The position numbers and the translations under genes are program-made. From positions 1-30,961 of IMG/VR virus record IMGVR_UViG_3300035071_000090: a DNA stretch of 30,961 nt; one strand, given 5' to 3'. Source of the DNA: a virus. The notes beneath the pieces were generated by a model. That model saw nothing but the letters and a program-made list of their open reading frames with translations, ran no database searches and was not told the origin of the DNA. Shown in pieces: positions 21,595-29,486 of this stretch. Numbering within the stretch: position 1 is the first letter of the stretch; every line of letters starts with the position of its first letter.

Positions 21595-21869
21595 GCGGCT
21601 CCGCCCAATGCCCACACCTGGAATTCGACGCGACGGTCAATGTCGCGCGGATCGAAGATACCGGGCTCAAATACGCACATCTCGCTATCCTCTGTCGCAA
21701 CTGCGGCAAGCCGGCGAAATTTCGCGGCATGAAATGGGGCTTATCGCCAGATGAGCCGAGAGCCGCTGTAGGCGACGAGCAAGCGAACCTGCCCTTCCTT
21801 TGCGAGGGCGACGCCTACAATGGCAAAGGCATGAGTTATTCGATCACGAGGTTCGACAATGACCATTGA
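21591..21869 (+). CDS. Small zinc-ribbon-like protein
   Basis: The product has 92 residues from a GTG that overlaps the previous stop. CPH near residue 7 and LCRNCGKPAKFRGMKWGLSP around residues 34-53 give one CxxC plus an isolated Cys-His that could bind zinc, and another Cys lies at FLCEGD. The order CPH-x-x-F-x-x-x-V-x-V-x-R-x-x-D-x-G matches small proteins common in Hyphomicrobiales phages. The function is unknown; a nucleic-acid or adaptor role is possible. It overlaps the next gene by 11 bases. Confidence 0.75.
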   Translation: MSGSAQCPHLEFDATVNVARIEDTGLKYAHLAILCRNCGKPAKFRGMKWGLSPDEPRAAVGDEQANLPFLCEGDAYNGKGMSYSITRFDNDH

Positions 21870-22113
21870 AGAACAAATTTGCTTCAAGGCCGAAAAGCTT
21901 CATAACGAAATCAAGGGCGCGATCGGCAAGCATCCGCTCGCTTCCAACGTAACTGTCGTGACGATCGCATCGATGCACGATAGCGAAAAGGGTCAATGGA
22001 TTATCGCCGCCCCAGAACAGGACAAGGCTGCGATCGTCAAGCGATTGCGCCTTTGTGCCGATCTTCTTGAGGCGGAAAAAATTCGCCACAAGCGCAATGG
22101 AGCGTCTCGATGA
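21859..22113 (+). CDS. Small unknown phage protein
   Basis: The product has 84 residues: MTIEEQICFKAEKLHNEIKG is helical, NVTVVTIASMHDSEKGQWII a strand pair, and QDKAAIVKRLRLCADLLEAE a second helix, which is a compact alpha-beta protein. It is soluble and mildly basic at the end. No known name. It is coupled to both neighbours by overlaps (11 bases before, ATGA after), so it clearly belongs to the rightward operon. Confidence 0.7.
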   Translation: MTIEEQICFKAEKLHNEIKGAIGKHPLASNVTVVTIASMHDSEKGQWIIAAPEQDKAAIVKRLRLCADLLEAEKIRHKRNGASR

Positions 22114-22205
22114 CCTGCGCGCTTTATTTTTACGGAGGCGCCGTGATCGGCGTCATCATCGGATTGTTCGTCGCCGGCCTGCTCATGATGGCGAGGCGCA
22201 ATTGA
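22110..22205 (+). CDS. 31-residue membrane peptide
   Basis: A tiny frame from the ATG at 22110 overlaps the previous stop as ATGA and ends at 22205. After MTCALYFYGG comes one transmembrane helix (AVIGVIIGLFVAGLLMMA), and the end is RRN, so the C-terminus should stay in the cytoplasm. The start and stop couplings on both sides support it as real. It is one of two adjacent single-helix peptides. The function is unknown. Confidence 0.6.
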   Translation: MTCALYFYGGAVIGVIIGLFVAGLLMMARRN

Positions 22206-22348
22206 TGAGCAACGCGCCCGACCTTTTCCAGCATGAATTCGGAGGATGGATCACGAGCCTCGCGCCGGCGCTCCCCGGCCTCGCACTCGGCGCGATGATC
22301 GGCCTCCTCTTCTTTGCTGCCCTTTTCATAATCGGAGGTGAAGAATGA
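22205..22348 (+). CDS. 47-residue membrane peptide
   Basis: The ATG at 22205 overlaps the stop of the previous peptide (TGATG). The first 20 residues (MSNAPDLFQHEFGGWITSLA) are amphipathic, followed by a transmembrane helix, LPGLALGAMIGLLFFAALFI, and IGGEE. Its own end contains GGAGGTGAAGA, the ribosome site of the next gene. The P-x-L-x-Q-x-E-F-x-G-W-I start is shared with that next gene's product, which lacks the membrane helix. Confidence 0.65.
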   Translation: MSNAPDLFQHEFGGWITSLAPALPGLALGAMIGLLFFAALFIIGGEE

Positions 22349-22599
22349 GCGGCACGCCCCGCCTCATCCAGCAGGAATTCGAAGGCTGGATCAAAGCCGT
22401 CAAGCTCTCCGGGGCTTCGCCCGAGCAGCTGCGCGAAATGCGTCGCGCCTTCTTTGCCGGCGCACGCGCCTATTCGAACCTTGTCATCATCAACGCCGAA
22501 GACGGCGACGATGTGACCGAGAATGATCTTGCGCTCATGGAAGGCCTTGAGCTCGAAATGTCGCGCTTCTGCGACGACGTGCTTGCGGGGAGCGCCTGA
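22345..22599 (+). CDS. Small unknown protein, soluble relative of the preceding peptide
   Basis: The product has 84 residues. MSGTPRLIQQEFEGWIKAVK repeats the start pattern of the previous membrane peptide, then continues as a soluble helical protein: SPEQLREMRRAFFAGARAYS, NLVIINAEDGDDVTENDLAL and EGLELEMSRFCDDVL. The R-R-A-F-x-A-G-A segment is one I associate with phage accessory proteins of alphaproteobacteria. The function is unknown. A strong GGAGGTGAAG precedes the ATG, and the overlap with the previous stop is ATGA. Confidence 0.7.
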   Translation: MSGTPRLIQQEFEGWIKAVKLSGASPEQLREMRRAFFAGARAYSNLVIINAEDGDDVTENDLALMEGLELEMSRFCDDVLAGSA

Positions 22600-22644
22600 C
22601 GTCGCCGCTCTCTCTAACCTTACGCCGAAACCGAAAGCTCGCCC

Positions 22645-24984
22645 ATGGAAACCCTACGCCTCAATGAAATCGCCGGCCTGTCCAAATTCAACGCGCGCAA
22701 GACGCCCCCAAACCCCGAGGACATAGACGAGCTCGCCGCGAGCATCGCCGCCAAGGGCATGCAAAAGCCGCTGGTCATTCGCACCGAGGACGGCTCGCTT
22801 AAGGTGTTAGACGGCGGCCGCCGCTATGTCGCGCTGAACCTGCTGTGGGAACGCGGGAAGCTGGAGGAATATCACGCCATTCCGATAACGCTCTTTGAGG
22901 GCGACGACGAAGCCGCGGCGGAATTCGCGCTCATCGATTTCCTGCATCGCAAGGATTTGCATCCGATCGACGAATTCGAGCGCTTTGGCGATCTTGTCGA
23001 GCGCTTCGCTCTCACGCCCGAGGCGATCGCCGCCAAGCTCGGCAAGCCGCTGCGCTATGTGCGCGATCGCCTGCGCTTAAACCGCCTCGCGCCCGCCGTG
23101 CGCGAGGCCTGGCGCGCGCGCGAGCTCACTGCCGAACAGGCGCAGGCCTTTTCGATCAATGCGGATCACGCGCGCCAGGAAGAGTTTTTAAAGCAAGTCG
23201 CAGAGCAGCCTTGGCACTATAGGCGCGCCGAGGATATCCGCGCGCGCCTCGCAGGCGACGCCCTGCGCGCGACGCAGCCGCTCGCCGTCTTCGTCGGCAA
23301 GACGGATTACGCCGCCGCCGGCGGCGCGCTCGAGGAGCAGCTGTTCTCCGATGACGATTGGTTTTTGGACGGCGCGCTCGTAAAGCGCCTCGCCGCCGAA
23401 AGGCTCGACGCGCTCGGCGCAAAGCTCATGGACGCAGAGGGCTGGGGCTGGTTCGCCCATGAGCTGCAACCCGATTGGAAATCGCGCGACGCCGTTTCAG
23501 GGAAGGCCTTCGATTATACCGATGCGGAACGCGACCGGCTCGAGGAGATCGAGACCGAACAGGAAGACGAAGAAATTGCGCCCGAGACGTCGCGCAGGCT
23601 CGATGAAGAGGCCGAGGCGATCGAGACGCGCGGCCTGCTGCGCGCGCTCTCCAAGGCGCAGCGCAAAACGCTCGGCGTGGTCATCTCGCTCGACCATGAG
23701 GGCCGGCTCTTCATCGATCGCGCAATCAAGCGCAAAACCCCATCGGAGCCGTCGCAAGCGCCGAGCCGCGATGAAGAGGAGAAGGGCAACCGCAAGTCGC
23801 GCACGCGCGCCAATGGCGCCGAGGGCGAAGCGGCGCAAGAGCCGGTCGCGCTCGGCAATGCGCAAAAGGCCGCGCTCGACGCGGCGGCGACGGCCGCCCT
23901 GAGCGATTTGCTCGCGCGCAATCTGAGCTTCGCGCTCATCGTCGCCGTCGCCGCGCTTGGCCGGTGTTATGCCTCGCCAGGAGGTGACCCGGTTCGCCTG
24001 ACGGGCAATCAGGTGCGGTTTGGCTTCAAGCCGAAGTCCGAACTTCTCTGCGCCGTTCGCGGTGAGGAGGAGGCGGGGGATTTCGCGACAGCGCTCCTCG
24101 CCTGCACTAGGGCGCATATCGACGGCGCCGAAACCGTCACGACCGCCTTGGCCGAGCTCATGGGCGCCATGGTCGATACGAGCGGCGCCTCGAATTTCGA
24201 TTTGACGCGCACGCTTCTCGCCACAGCCTCGCGCCTCGGCGATATCGAAACCGGCCTCAAGCGCCATCTCGATTACGAGGCCTATTTCAAGGCCGCGACG
24301 AAGGACGTGGCGATCGAGGCCGTGCGCGAGCTTGCGGGAGACGCCGGCGCGGCGCATGTCGCAAAGCTCAAAAAGCCGGAGGCCGCGCTCTATGCCGCCG
24401 AGCTCGCCAAAGAGAAATGGCTCCCCAGGCCGCTGCGCGTCGAAGAGCCCTCCGAAGACGCCGAAACCGAGGCGGAAACCGCGCCAGAGAAGGCGCCCGC
24501 GCGCAGGCCCAAGCCGGACGCGCGCAGCACGGCGCAGGCAATGGCCGATGCCATCGAAGCCGACGAAGAGAAGGGCGACGAACGCGACGCCGCGCTGAAG
24601 GCGCTCGGCGGCGACTATCCCTTCCTCGAACGATTCTTGCGCGCGAGCGGCCGAAGCATCACGCCGCGCCAGCTCTTTATCGCCTATCGCGACGCCGCCA
24701 AAGAAGAAGGCGTGAAACCGTGCCCACAGGGCGAATTCGAAGCGGCGATGCGCAAGCTCGGCTTCGAAAAGCAGCTCGTCAATGGTCGCAACATCTACCA
24801 GGGCGTCGACCTCGCGATGCTCGCCGAGGCGCTCGAGGCCGCCGAAGCAGGCAAGAGCGGCGCACAAGAGAGCGAAGCGTCAGAGGCCGTCGCAGCCGCC
24901 GGCAAACCAAAGCGCAAAGCCGCGCCGGCGAAGAGCAAGAGCAGCAGCGCGCGTGACGCCAAGAAAAAAGGAGCGCGGAAATGA
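22645..24984 (+). CDS. Large ParB/Spo0J-family protein
   Basis: The 779-residue protein carries a ParB N-terminal domain (residues 1-105): NEIAGLSKFNARKTPPNPED, then ELAASIAAKGMQKPLVIRTE, then KVLDGGRRYVALNLLWERGK, where the D-G-G-R-R-Y box matches the CTP/nucleotide site G-E-R-R in ParB. A KorB-type HTH follows (about 118-150: ALTPEAIAAKLGKPLRYVRD). Residues 280-420 are acidic and basic low-complexity. A third domain (about 420-600) and a small winged-helix-like part (YPFLERFLRASGRSITPRQL, near 655) follow, then a Lys/Ala tail. It is far longer than chromosomal ParB (about 300). Plasmid-type relatives do occur. It might organise phage DNA or regulate expression. Confidence 0.88.
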   Translation: METLRLNEIAGLSKFNARKTPPNPEDIDELAASIAAKGMQKPLVIRTEDGSLKVLDGGRRYVALNLLWERGKLEEYHAIPITLFEGDDEAAAEFALIDFLHRKDLHPIDEFERFGDLVERFALTPEAIAAKLGKPLRYVRDRLRLNRLAPAVREAWRARELTAEQAQAFSINADHARQEEFLKQVAEQPWHYRRAEDIRARLAGDALRATQPLAVFVGKTDYAAAGGALEEQLFSDDDWFLDGALVKRLAAERLDALGAKLMDAEGWGWFAHELQPDWKSRDAVSGKAFDYTDAERDRLEEIETEQEDEEIAPETSRRLDEEAEAIETRGLLRALSKAQRKTLGVVISLDHEGRLFIDRAIKRKTPSEPSQAPSRDEEEKGNRKSRTRANGAEGEAAQEPVALGNAQKAALDAAATAALSDLLARNLSFALIVAVAALGRCYASPGGDPVRLTGNQVRFGFKPKSELLCAVRGEEEAGDFATALLACTRAHIDGAETVTTALAELMGAMVDTSGASNFDLTRTLLATASRLGDIETGLKRHLDYEAYFKAATKDVAIEAVRELAGDAGAAHVAKLKKPEAALYAAELAKEKWLPRPLRVEEPSEDAETEAETAPEKAPARRPKPDARSTAQAMADAIEADEEKGDERDAALKALGGDYPFLERFLRASGRSITPRQLFIAYRDAAKEEGVKPCPQGEFEAAMRKLGFEKQLVNGRNIYQGVDLAMLAEALEAAEAGKSGAQESEASEAVAAAGKPKRKAAPAKSKSSSARDAKKKGARK

Positions 24985-25301
24985 CGGTTGATCAATTGAG
25001 CGCGCCGACTCCCGAGAGCGTCAATGCGGCGCTTTTCGCGGCGATCGAAAATGGCTTCGATTTTGCGGGGATGACGCCGCGCGAGATCGCGGAGGACATC
25101 TGCGCATATGACTGGATGCATGAGAATTGCGATCCGCAAGCTGTCGAAAAGATCGTCGAGGAAATTTTTGCGCATATTGGGCTGCAGTCGATCGTCGACG
25201 AAGAGCTTTCGAAGCTCGCCGCCGACGGCAAGGTTCGGCTCGTCAAGGAAGGCGATCTGCTCAGGGCCTTCCTGACGGATGAAGAGGCGAGCAAGCGATG
25301 A
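24981..25301 (+). CDS. Unknown acidic helical protein
   Basis: The product has 106 residues: MTVDQLSAPTPESVNAALFA, MTPREIAEDICAYDWMHENC, EKIVEEIFAHIGLQSIVDEE and a C-terminal RLVKEGDLLRAFLTDEEASK. It is helical and strongly acidic, without Cys pairs or membrane segments. Acidic all-helical phage proteins are sometimes DNA mimics, but there is no direct sign of it here. It is joined to the ParB-like gene before it by ATGA and to the ASCH gene after it by ATGA, so all three are co-translated. Confidence 0.65.
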   Translation: MTVDQLSAPTPESVNAALFAAIENGFDFAGMTPREIAEDICAYDWMHENCDPQAVEKIVEEIFAHIGLQSIVDEELSKLAADGKVRLVKEGDLLRAFLTDEEASKR

Positions 25302-25726
25302 CGCGCGCTCTTTCGATCCGCCAGCCCTGGTGTTGGGCTATATTGTTTGCGGGGAAAGACATCGAGAACCGCAGCTGGCGCTCGCATTGCGCCGAGCGCG
25401 TGCTGATCCATGCGTCGCTGGACCGGACGCGCGCGGAATATGAGGCGGCGCTGCATGTCATGAATCGCATCTCGCTCCGCCATCCCTTTCCGTCCGGGCG
25501 CGAACTTCCCGCGCTCAAGGAGCTGCCGTTCGGCGGGATCGTCGGCGAGGTCACGATAACCGGAACCGTCAGATATTCGTCGTCGCCCTGGTTCAGCGGG
25601 CCGTTCGGTCTGACGCTGAAGGACGCGAAGCCGCTGCCGTTCCGCCCCTTGCGTGGCGCGCTCGGTTTCTTCGAGGTCGACGAGGCGGCGCTTTATGCCG
25701 ACCCGATGCAGGGAGACTTGCTGTGA
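25298..25726 (+). CDS. ASCH-domain protein
   Basis: This 142-residue protein begins MTRALSIRQPWCWAILFAGK, then DIENRSWRSHCAERVLIHAS, the signature start of ASCH domains: a strand with R-Q-P-W, an alpha helix, then G-x-K-x-I-E-N-R-x-W. The middle has FGGIVGEVTITGTVRYSSSP and the end LRGALGFFEVDEA. ASCH domains bind RNA or modified nucleotides. In phages the partner is unknown. It is overlapped by the genes on both sides, in the middle of the right operon. Confidence 0.88.
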   Translation: MTRALSIRQPWCWAILFAGKDIENRSWRSHCAERVLIHASLDRTRAEYEAALHVMNRISLRHPFPSGRELPALKELPFGGIVGEVTITGTVRYSSSPWFSGPFGLTLKDAKPLPFRPLRGALGFFEVDEAALYADPMQGDLL

Positions 25727-25956
25727 AAGCTGCCGCGCAAGATCATGAGCGCAAAATCATCGTCGTGAACGTCTCGCTGTCGGAGCTGGCCGTGCGCATC
25801 TGCGAGGCGAATTATGGGCTGCTCCGGCCCTGTTCGAGCGCGCGCGAGGCGCTCGCCCGCATGTCGCCCGAAATGCGCGCGGGCGCGATCCGCGGCGCGC
25901 AGGCGGCGCTCGATTACCTCGCCGAAGTCGGCGCAGAGGAAAGGATGAAGCATTGA
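25723..25956 (+). CDS. Small unknown helical protein
   Basis: The product has 77 residues from a GTG that overlaps the ASCH stop (GTGA). It contains a strand (ERKIIVVNVSLSELAVRICE), then ANYGLLRPCSSAREALARMS and an Ala-rich helix, RGAQAALDYLAEVGAEER. There are two Cys, neither paired into a CxxC. No known family. The end carries GAGGAAAGGA, the ribosome site of the next gene, so the two are coupled. Confidence 0.6.
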   Translation: MKAAAQDHERKIIVVNVSLSELAVRICEANYGLLRPCSSAREALARMSPEMRAGAIRGAQAALDYLAEVGAEERMKH

Positions 25957-26288
25957 CTGCTCAAGACGCAGAGACGCACTCCGCGGCGCCCGAAAATTCC
26001 GAAGGCTGGGAATGGGCGCGCGTCGAGATCATGGGCCATCGCTGCCATTACGGCCGCACGCGCGAGGAGGAACGCTTCGGCGCGAAAATGCTGCGCATCG
26101 ATATTCCGATCGACGGAGTTCCGGCCAAGGGATGGCGGACACATTATTACGGCGGCTCTTCGATCTTCTCTTTCACGCTCACGGACGAAGCTTTCGTTTT
26201 GCGTGCCAACAAGCCTTACGACCCGCCTGCGCGAATCACCTATCGCGAGGCGGCGCAGGATGATGAAGCAGAGGAGCTTGATCTCTGA
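25953..26288 (+). CDS. Conserved small phage protein with TTG start
   Basis: The product has 111 residues. The TTG at 25953 overlaps the previous stop (TTGA) and has GAGGAAAGGA upstream. The core SEGWEWARVEIMGHRCHYGR, TREEERFGAKMLRIDIPIDG and THYYGGSSIFSFTLTDEAF corresponds to a family that I recognise in phages and proteobacterial islands, where V-E-I-x-G-H-R-x-x-x-G-R-x-x-E-E-E-R-F-G is diagnostic. The function is not known. The end is acidic, and a one-base overlap (26288) joins it to the next gene. Confidence 0.75.
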   Translation: MTAQDAETHSAAPENSEGWEWARVEIMGHRCHYGRTREEERFGAKMLRIDIPIDGVPAKGWRTHYYGGSSIFSFTLTDEAFVLRANKPYDPPARITYREAAQDDEAEELDL

Positions 26289-27355
26289 TGGCCGACAAGA
26301 CCGGCATTCAATGGACCGATGCGACATGGAATCCGCTCGTCGGCTGTTCGCTCGTCTCGCCCGCTTGTTCTAATTGCTATGCGATGGCGCAGGCGCACCG
26401 CATCCAGCGCATGACGCCAAGCACGCATTATGTTGGCACGACGAAGCTCGTGAACGACAAGCCAGTCTGGACCGGCGTCGTCAAGCAGGCGCCCGAGCAT
26501 GCATTGCTCGCGCCTCTGCGCTGGAAAAAGCCGCGCAAGATCTTCGTCAATTCGATGAGCGATCTCTTTCATGAGAGCGTTCCCGACGCATGGATCGACA
26601 GGATTTTCGCGATCATGGCGCTTTGCCCGCAGCATACTTTTCAAGTGCTGACGAAGCGGGCGAAGCGGATGCGGGAGTATATGACGAAGCTCGATACTCC
26701 CGCCCGCATCGCTACCGACGGCCTTTGCGAAGCGACGATCGACTTCCCGACTCGCGAATGCCTTGTCTTTAACGCGACGTGGCCGCTCCCCAACGTATGG
26801 CTCGGCGTCACCGCCGAAGACCAGGCGCGCGCCGATGAACGCCTTGACGATCTCCAAGACACACCGGCTGCTGTTAAATTTGTTAGCATTGAACCGGATT
26901 TAGGATCCGTGGATTTGGAAAAATGGCTTTTTGTCGGGCCAGAGGGCGGAATTGATTTTGCCTATTCGCAAAGCCGGATGCTCGATTGGATCATCTGCGG
27001 CGGCGAGAGCGGCCCCGGCGCGCGTCCGATGCATCCCGATTGGGCGCGCTCCTTGCGCGATCAATGCGCCGCCGCTGGCGTGCCGTTTTTCTTCAAGCAA
27101 TGGGGCGAATTTCTCGAATTCGATCATTTAACAAAAACCTATACGGTCGAAAGTGAGCCAGAATTGGTTGATGTTTTCGAACGAGCTTGCGCGCATCCGC
27201 TTTGGCTTGCGCTCGATGGCAGATCCTCTAGCCGGGCGCACGAGCTGCCCCTCAACGACCAGCCGTTTCGTTTGCTAGATCGCGTTGGAAAACATCGCGC
27301 CGGCCGCCTGCTCGACGGCCGCGAGCACAATGAATTCCCGAATGAGCGCTCATGA
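26288..27355 (+). CDS. Phage Gp37/Gp68 family protein (DUF5131)
   Basis: The protein has 355 residues. MADKTGIQWTDATWNPLVGC followed by SLVSPACSNCYAMA is the family start, with Cys20, Cys27 and Cys30 as a possible metal or Fe-S site reminiscent of radical-SAM proteins. Then come KIFVNSMSDLFHESVPDAWI, FQVLTKRAKRMREYM, LPNVWLGVTAEDQARADERL, WIICGGESGPGARPMHPDWA and VPFFFKQWGEF, all matching the family. The C-terminus (HRAGRLLDGREHNEFP) is also typical. Relatives occur in many prophages; the chemistry is unknown. Short AT-rich patches at 26865-26960 and 27110-27190 suggest mosaic exchange. Confidence 0.92.
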   Translation: MADKTGIQWTDATWNPLVGCSLVSPACSNCYAMAQAHRIQRMTPSTHYVGTTKLVNDKPVWTGVVKQAPEHALLAPLRWKKPRKIFVNSMSDLFHESVPDAWIDRIFAIMALCPQHTFQVLTKRAKRMREYMTKLDTPARIATDGLCEATIDFPTRECLVFNATWPLPNVWLGVTAEDQARADERLDDLQDTPAAVKFVSIEPDLGSVDLEKWLFVGPEGGIDFAYSQSRMLDWIICGGESGPGARPMHPDWARSLRDQCAAAGVPFFFKQWGEFLEFDHLTKTYTVESEPELVDVFERACAHPLWLALDGRSSSRAHELPLNDQPFRLLDRVGKHRAGRLLDGREHNEFPNERS

Positions 27356-27429
27356 CCCGCGACCTCGCCGCCGCCGAAGCCCACGCCGCCAGCGCCGAGC
27401 CAGCGAAAGAGAAGGGCGCGGACAAATGA
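27352..27429 (+). CDS. 25-residue peptide between DUF5131 and an exported protein
   Basis: A tiny frame starts at the ATG overlapping the DUF5131 stop (ATGA) and ends overlapping the next ATG (AATGA). The product MTRDLAAAEAHAASAEPAKE is Ala/Glu-rich and helical, with a GADK end. Its last codons contain GAGAAGG, the ribosome site of the next gene. It may be a real peptide or only a coupling leader. Confidence 0.4.
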   Translation: MTRDLAAAEAHAASAEPAKEKGADK

Positions 27430-27722
27430 AAAAGATAGCTGCGTTTTTTATTATCGCAGAGATATTTAGTTCTGGAGCGGTCGCGGAGACTGTTCCGTTG
27501 GATATAGGAACATACGTCGAGCGCTACGACCTGCCAAGGATATGCGGACGCTCTTGGTGCTTGGAGCGAAAAGACGCCTGGTCTCTGTTGATTAAGAGCA
27601 AAGACAACAAGCTCAAGCTGATGGAATGGTTGACCGTCGATCAATGCAAGCAGGAGCGTGAGTTGGCTCTTCAGAGCGGAGCCGGTTCCGCTTCGTGTTT
27701 TCAGGAAGGACGCGGACCATGA
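27426..27722 (+). CDS. Small exported protein
   Basis: This 98-residue protein starts at 27426 behind GAGAAGG. The first 20 residues, MKKIAAFFIIAEIFSSGAVA, form a classic signal peptide (two Lys, hydrophobic core, A-V-A cleavage site before ETV). The mature part has four Cys (ICGRSWCLERK, DQCKQE, ASCFQEG), which could make two disulphides in the periplasm. The DNA is AT-richer than that of its neighbours. It may be a second lysogenic-conversion gene. No family is recognised. A longer frame upstream overlaps DUF5131 and was not used. Confidence 0.7.
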   Translation: MKKIAAFFIIAEIFSSGAVAETVPLDIGTYVERYDLPRICGRSWCLERKDAWSLLIKSKDNKLKLMEWLTVDQCKQERELALQSGAGSASCFQEGRGP

Positions 27723-28732
27723 GTGACGCGAGAAAGCTGGTAGCTGATTTGAAAAAGCTCCGATTATACCTTGAAGCAAATACTGAAAATGAGGCCGTGA
27801 TGCTTATTACGCGCGCCATCGCCGCGCTTCGCCCCATCGCCCTCCATCCCGTCGCCAGCGAAGCGCCGCCACTTGAAATCGTCTACAAAAATTGGCGTGG
27901 TGAAATTTGCCCACGCAAGATCATTCCGGCGCCGAGTGGCCTGCGCTTCGGATCAAACGAATGGCACAAGGAACCGCAATGGCTTTTGCTCGCCGTCGAT
28001 GTGGAAAAGCGAGAGCTGCGCGAGTTCGCTTTATCAGGGATTTTGCATTGGGGGTCCATCGCCAGCGAAGCGCAAGACAAAGCACTAAACGACGCGCTTT
28101 CGTTCGGCATGGGGGTCGTCAGAATAAACGCCGATGGGACCAGAGAACGCATTGCGCCGGAAGATGTTTTTGTGAGACCAGAGCCAACCGCCGGCGAAGC
28201 GCAGGGGGAGTGCGACCCGGAACCGAGCGAAAAGGCTGTCGAGGCTGCATGGGGGCTTGGTTACGTCGTTAATTATAACGGCGTGAGAGCGCGAGCGTTC
28301 ATGGATGAGGGAAAGCATCTTTCAGAAGCGCTTTCCGCCGCCTATCGCATCGACCTTCCCCGCCTCCTCGCCGCAGAGAGGCGGAAAGCGCGAGAAGAAG
28401 GCATCAAAGCCGCCGTTATGTGGGCTGCCGAGCGTGCCGCGCATTACGACCGTCAGCCGCATGATCAGTTTCAGAAGGGCACATTCTATGCCGATCTCGC
28501 GCGGTCGATTTTGAAGCTGCTGGAACCGGAGGCGCAACTCGCCGAGGTTACGGCGCCGGATGGGTTGGAAGGACTGCGCAAAGACGCCGCCCGCTACCAA
28601 TACCTGCGCTCGCGCGATCTTGAGACGATCAAAAGTGGCGGAATTTTTGCCGGCCGCGCCCCTGAGAACGTCGTCGTCAACTTGGAGGATTTAGACACGT
28701 CGATAGATGCGGCCCTCGCTGAGCAGAAGTAG
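27719..28732 (+). CDS. Multi-domain phage accessory protein
   Basis: The product has 337 residues from the ATG at 27719, overlapping the previous stop. A helical start (MSDARKLVADLKKLRLYLEA) is followed at about residues 49-105 by a domain I recognise from phage genes: IVYKNWRGEICPRKIIPAPS, then GLRFGSNEWHKEPQWLLLAV, then DVEKRELREFALSGIL. After a linker there is a segment with AAERRKAREEGIKAAVMWAA, and at about 288-337 a second known phage module, KDAARYQYLRSRDLETIKSG, then GIFAGRAPENVVVNLEDLDT. It looks modular, built from common small phage domains. No enzyme activity is evident. Confidence 0.7.
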   Translation: MSDARKLVADLKKLRLYLEANTENEAVMLITRAIAALRPIALHPVASEAPPLEIVYKNWRGEICPRKIIPAPSGLRFGSNEWHKEPQWLLLAVDVEKRELREFALSGILHWGSIASEAQDKALNDALSFGMGVVRINADGTRERIAPEDVFVRPEPTAGEAQGECDPEPSEKAVEAAWGLGYVVNYNGVRARAFMDEGKHLSEALSAAYRIDLPRLLAAERRKAREEGIKAAVMWAAERAAHYDRQPHDQFQKGTFYADLARSILKLLEPEAQLAEVTAPDGLEGLRKDAARYQYLRSRDLETIKSGGIFAGRAPENVVVNLEDLDTSIDAALAEQK

Positions 28733-28740
28733 GAGTTAAC

Positions 28741-28974
28741 ATGCTTAATGAACTTTTGGCGTGGCTAAATGGCTGGCGTTATGATCTTGACGGGTGGTTG
28801 GTTCGCGCGCGCAAGGTTGGAGATCCTTCGTTTAAAGACGAAACCGCCAGTTGCTTCGGATTTACGGAAGAGGCCTGCATTGCAGTTAGGGATGCTCACA
28901 TTGCGCGCCTTGTTGATAGGGGCGGCATCTCCCACCCCAAGCCCAGCGACGCGGAAACAGGGGAGGGGGAGTAA
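28741..28974 (+). CDS. Small unknown phage protein
   Basis: The product has 77 residues: MLNELLAWLNGWRYDLDGWL, a strand region VRARKVGDPSFKDETASCFG, then FTEEACIAVRDAHIARLVDR and an acidic end. The DNA at the start is AT-rich. AGGAG lies six bases before the ATG. It shows no membrane segment or metal motif. It lies one base into the next gene's start codon (A of ATG at 28974), so the next gene is translationally coupled. Confidence 0.6.
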   Translation: MLNELLAWLNGWRYDLDGWLVRARKVGDPSFKDETASCFGFTEEACIAVRDAHIARLVDRGGISHPKPSDAETGEGE

Positions 28975-29486
28975 TGACCCTCTTCGAAGCGCCGGCGCCG
29001 GAAATCCGCAAGACAGCTCAAATCTCAGAGTGTGGGCTCTATCGCTATCGGCTGACACGCGAATGGGGAAGCGGAACCCTTCTGCCATTTATCATGCTCA
29101 ACCCGAGCACGGCGGACGCGAGCATCGACGACCCGACGATCCGGCGCTGTATGGGTTTTGCCAAACGCGAAGGCGCCGCTGGAATCGTCGTCGCCAACCT
29201 CTATGCCTTTAGAGCTACTGATCCTGACGAACTTTGGACGGCCAAAAATGCCGTCGGGCCGGAAAATTGGGTAACTCTCTGTGCGCTCGGAACGACAGCA
29301 AAATATGACGGCATGCCGATAATTTGCGCTTGGGGTGTGCTCGGTTCGATACAGGGCAAAGATGCCTCGGTCGTCGCTCTCTTGCGCGAACTAGTTCCCC
29401 TGAAATGTCTGGGCAAGACCAATGGCGGCCATCCTCGCCACCCGCTCTATCTCCGCGCCGATCAGCCGCTGGAGCCGTTCCCGTGA
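28974..29486 (+). CDS. DUF1643 protein
   Basis: This 170-residue protein matches DUF1643: CGLYRYRLTREWGSGTLLPF, then IMLNPSTADASIDDPTIRRC, MGFAKREGAAGIVVANLYAF and RATDPDEL, the most diagnostic block (F-I-M-L-N-P-S-T-A-D), then IICAWGVLGSIQGKD and LKCLGKTNGGHPRHPLYL. The family is common in phages and bacterial islands and may have a nucleotide-processing or nuclease-like role, but its activity is not established. The stop overlaps the excisionase-like gene through GTGA. Confidence 0.92.
   Translation: MTLFEAPAPEIRKTAQISECGLYRYRLTREWGSGTLLPFIMLNPSTADASIDDPTIRRCMGFAKREGAAGIVVANLYAFRATDPDELWTAKNAVGPENWVTLCALGTTAKYDGMPIICAWGVLGSIQGKDASVVALLRELVPLKCLGKTNGGHPRHPLYLRADQPLEPFP

Noticed and set aside
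23497-24867. Minus-strand open frame of 456 codons
   Set aside because: It lies opposite the ParB-like gene, which has clear domains; the antisense frame has none.
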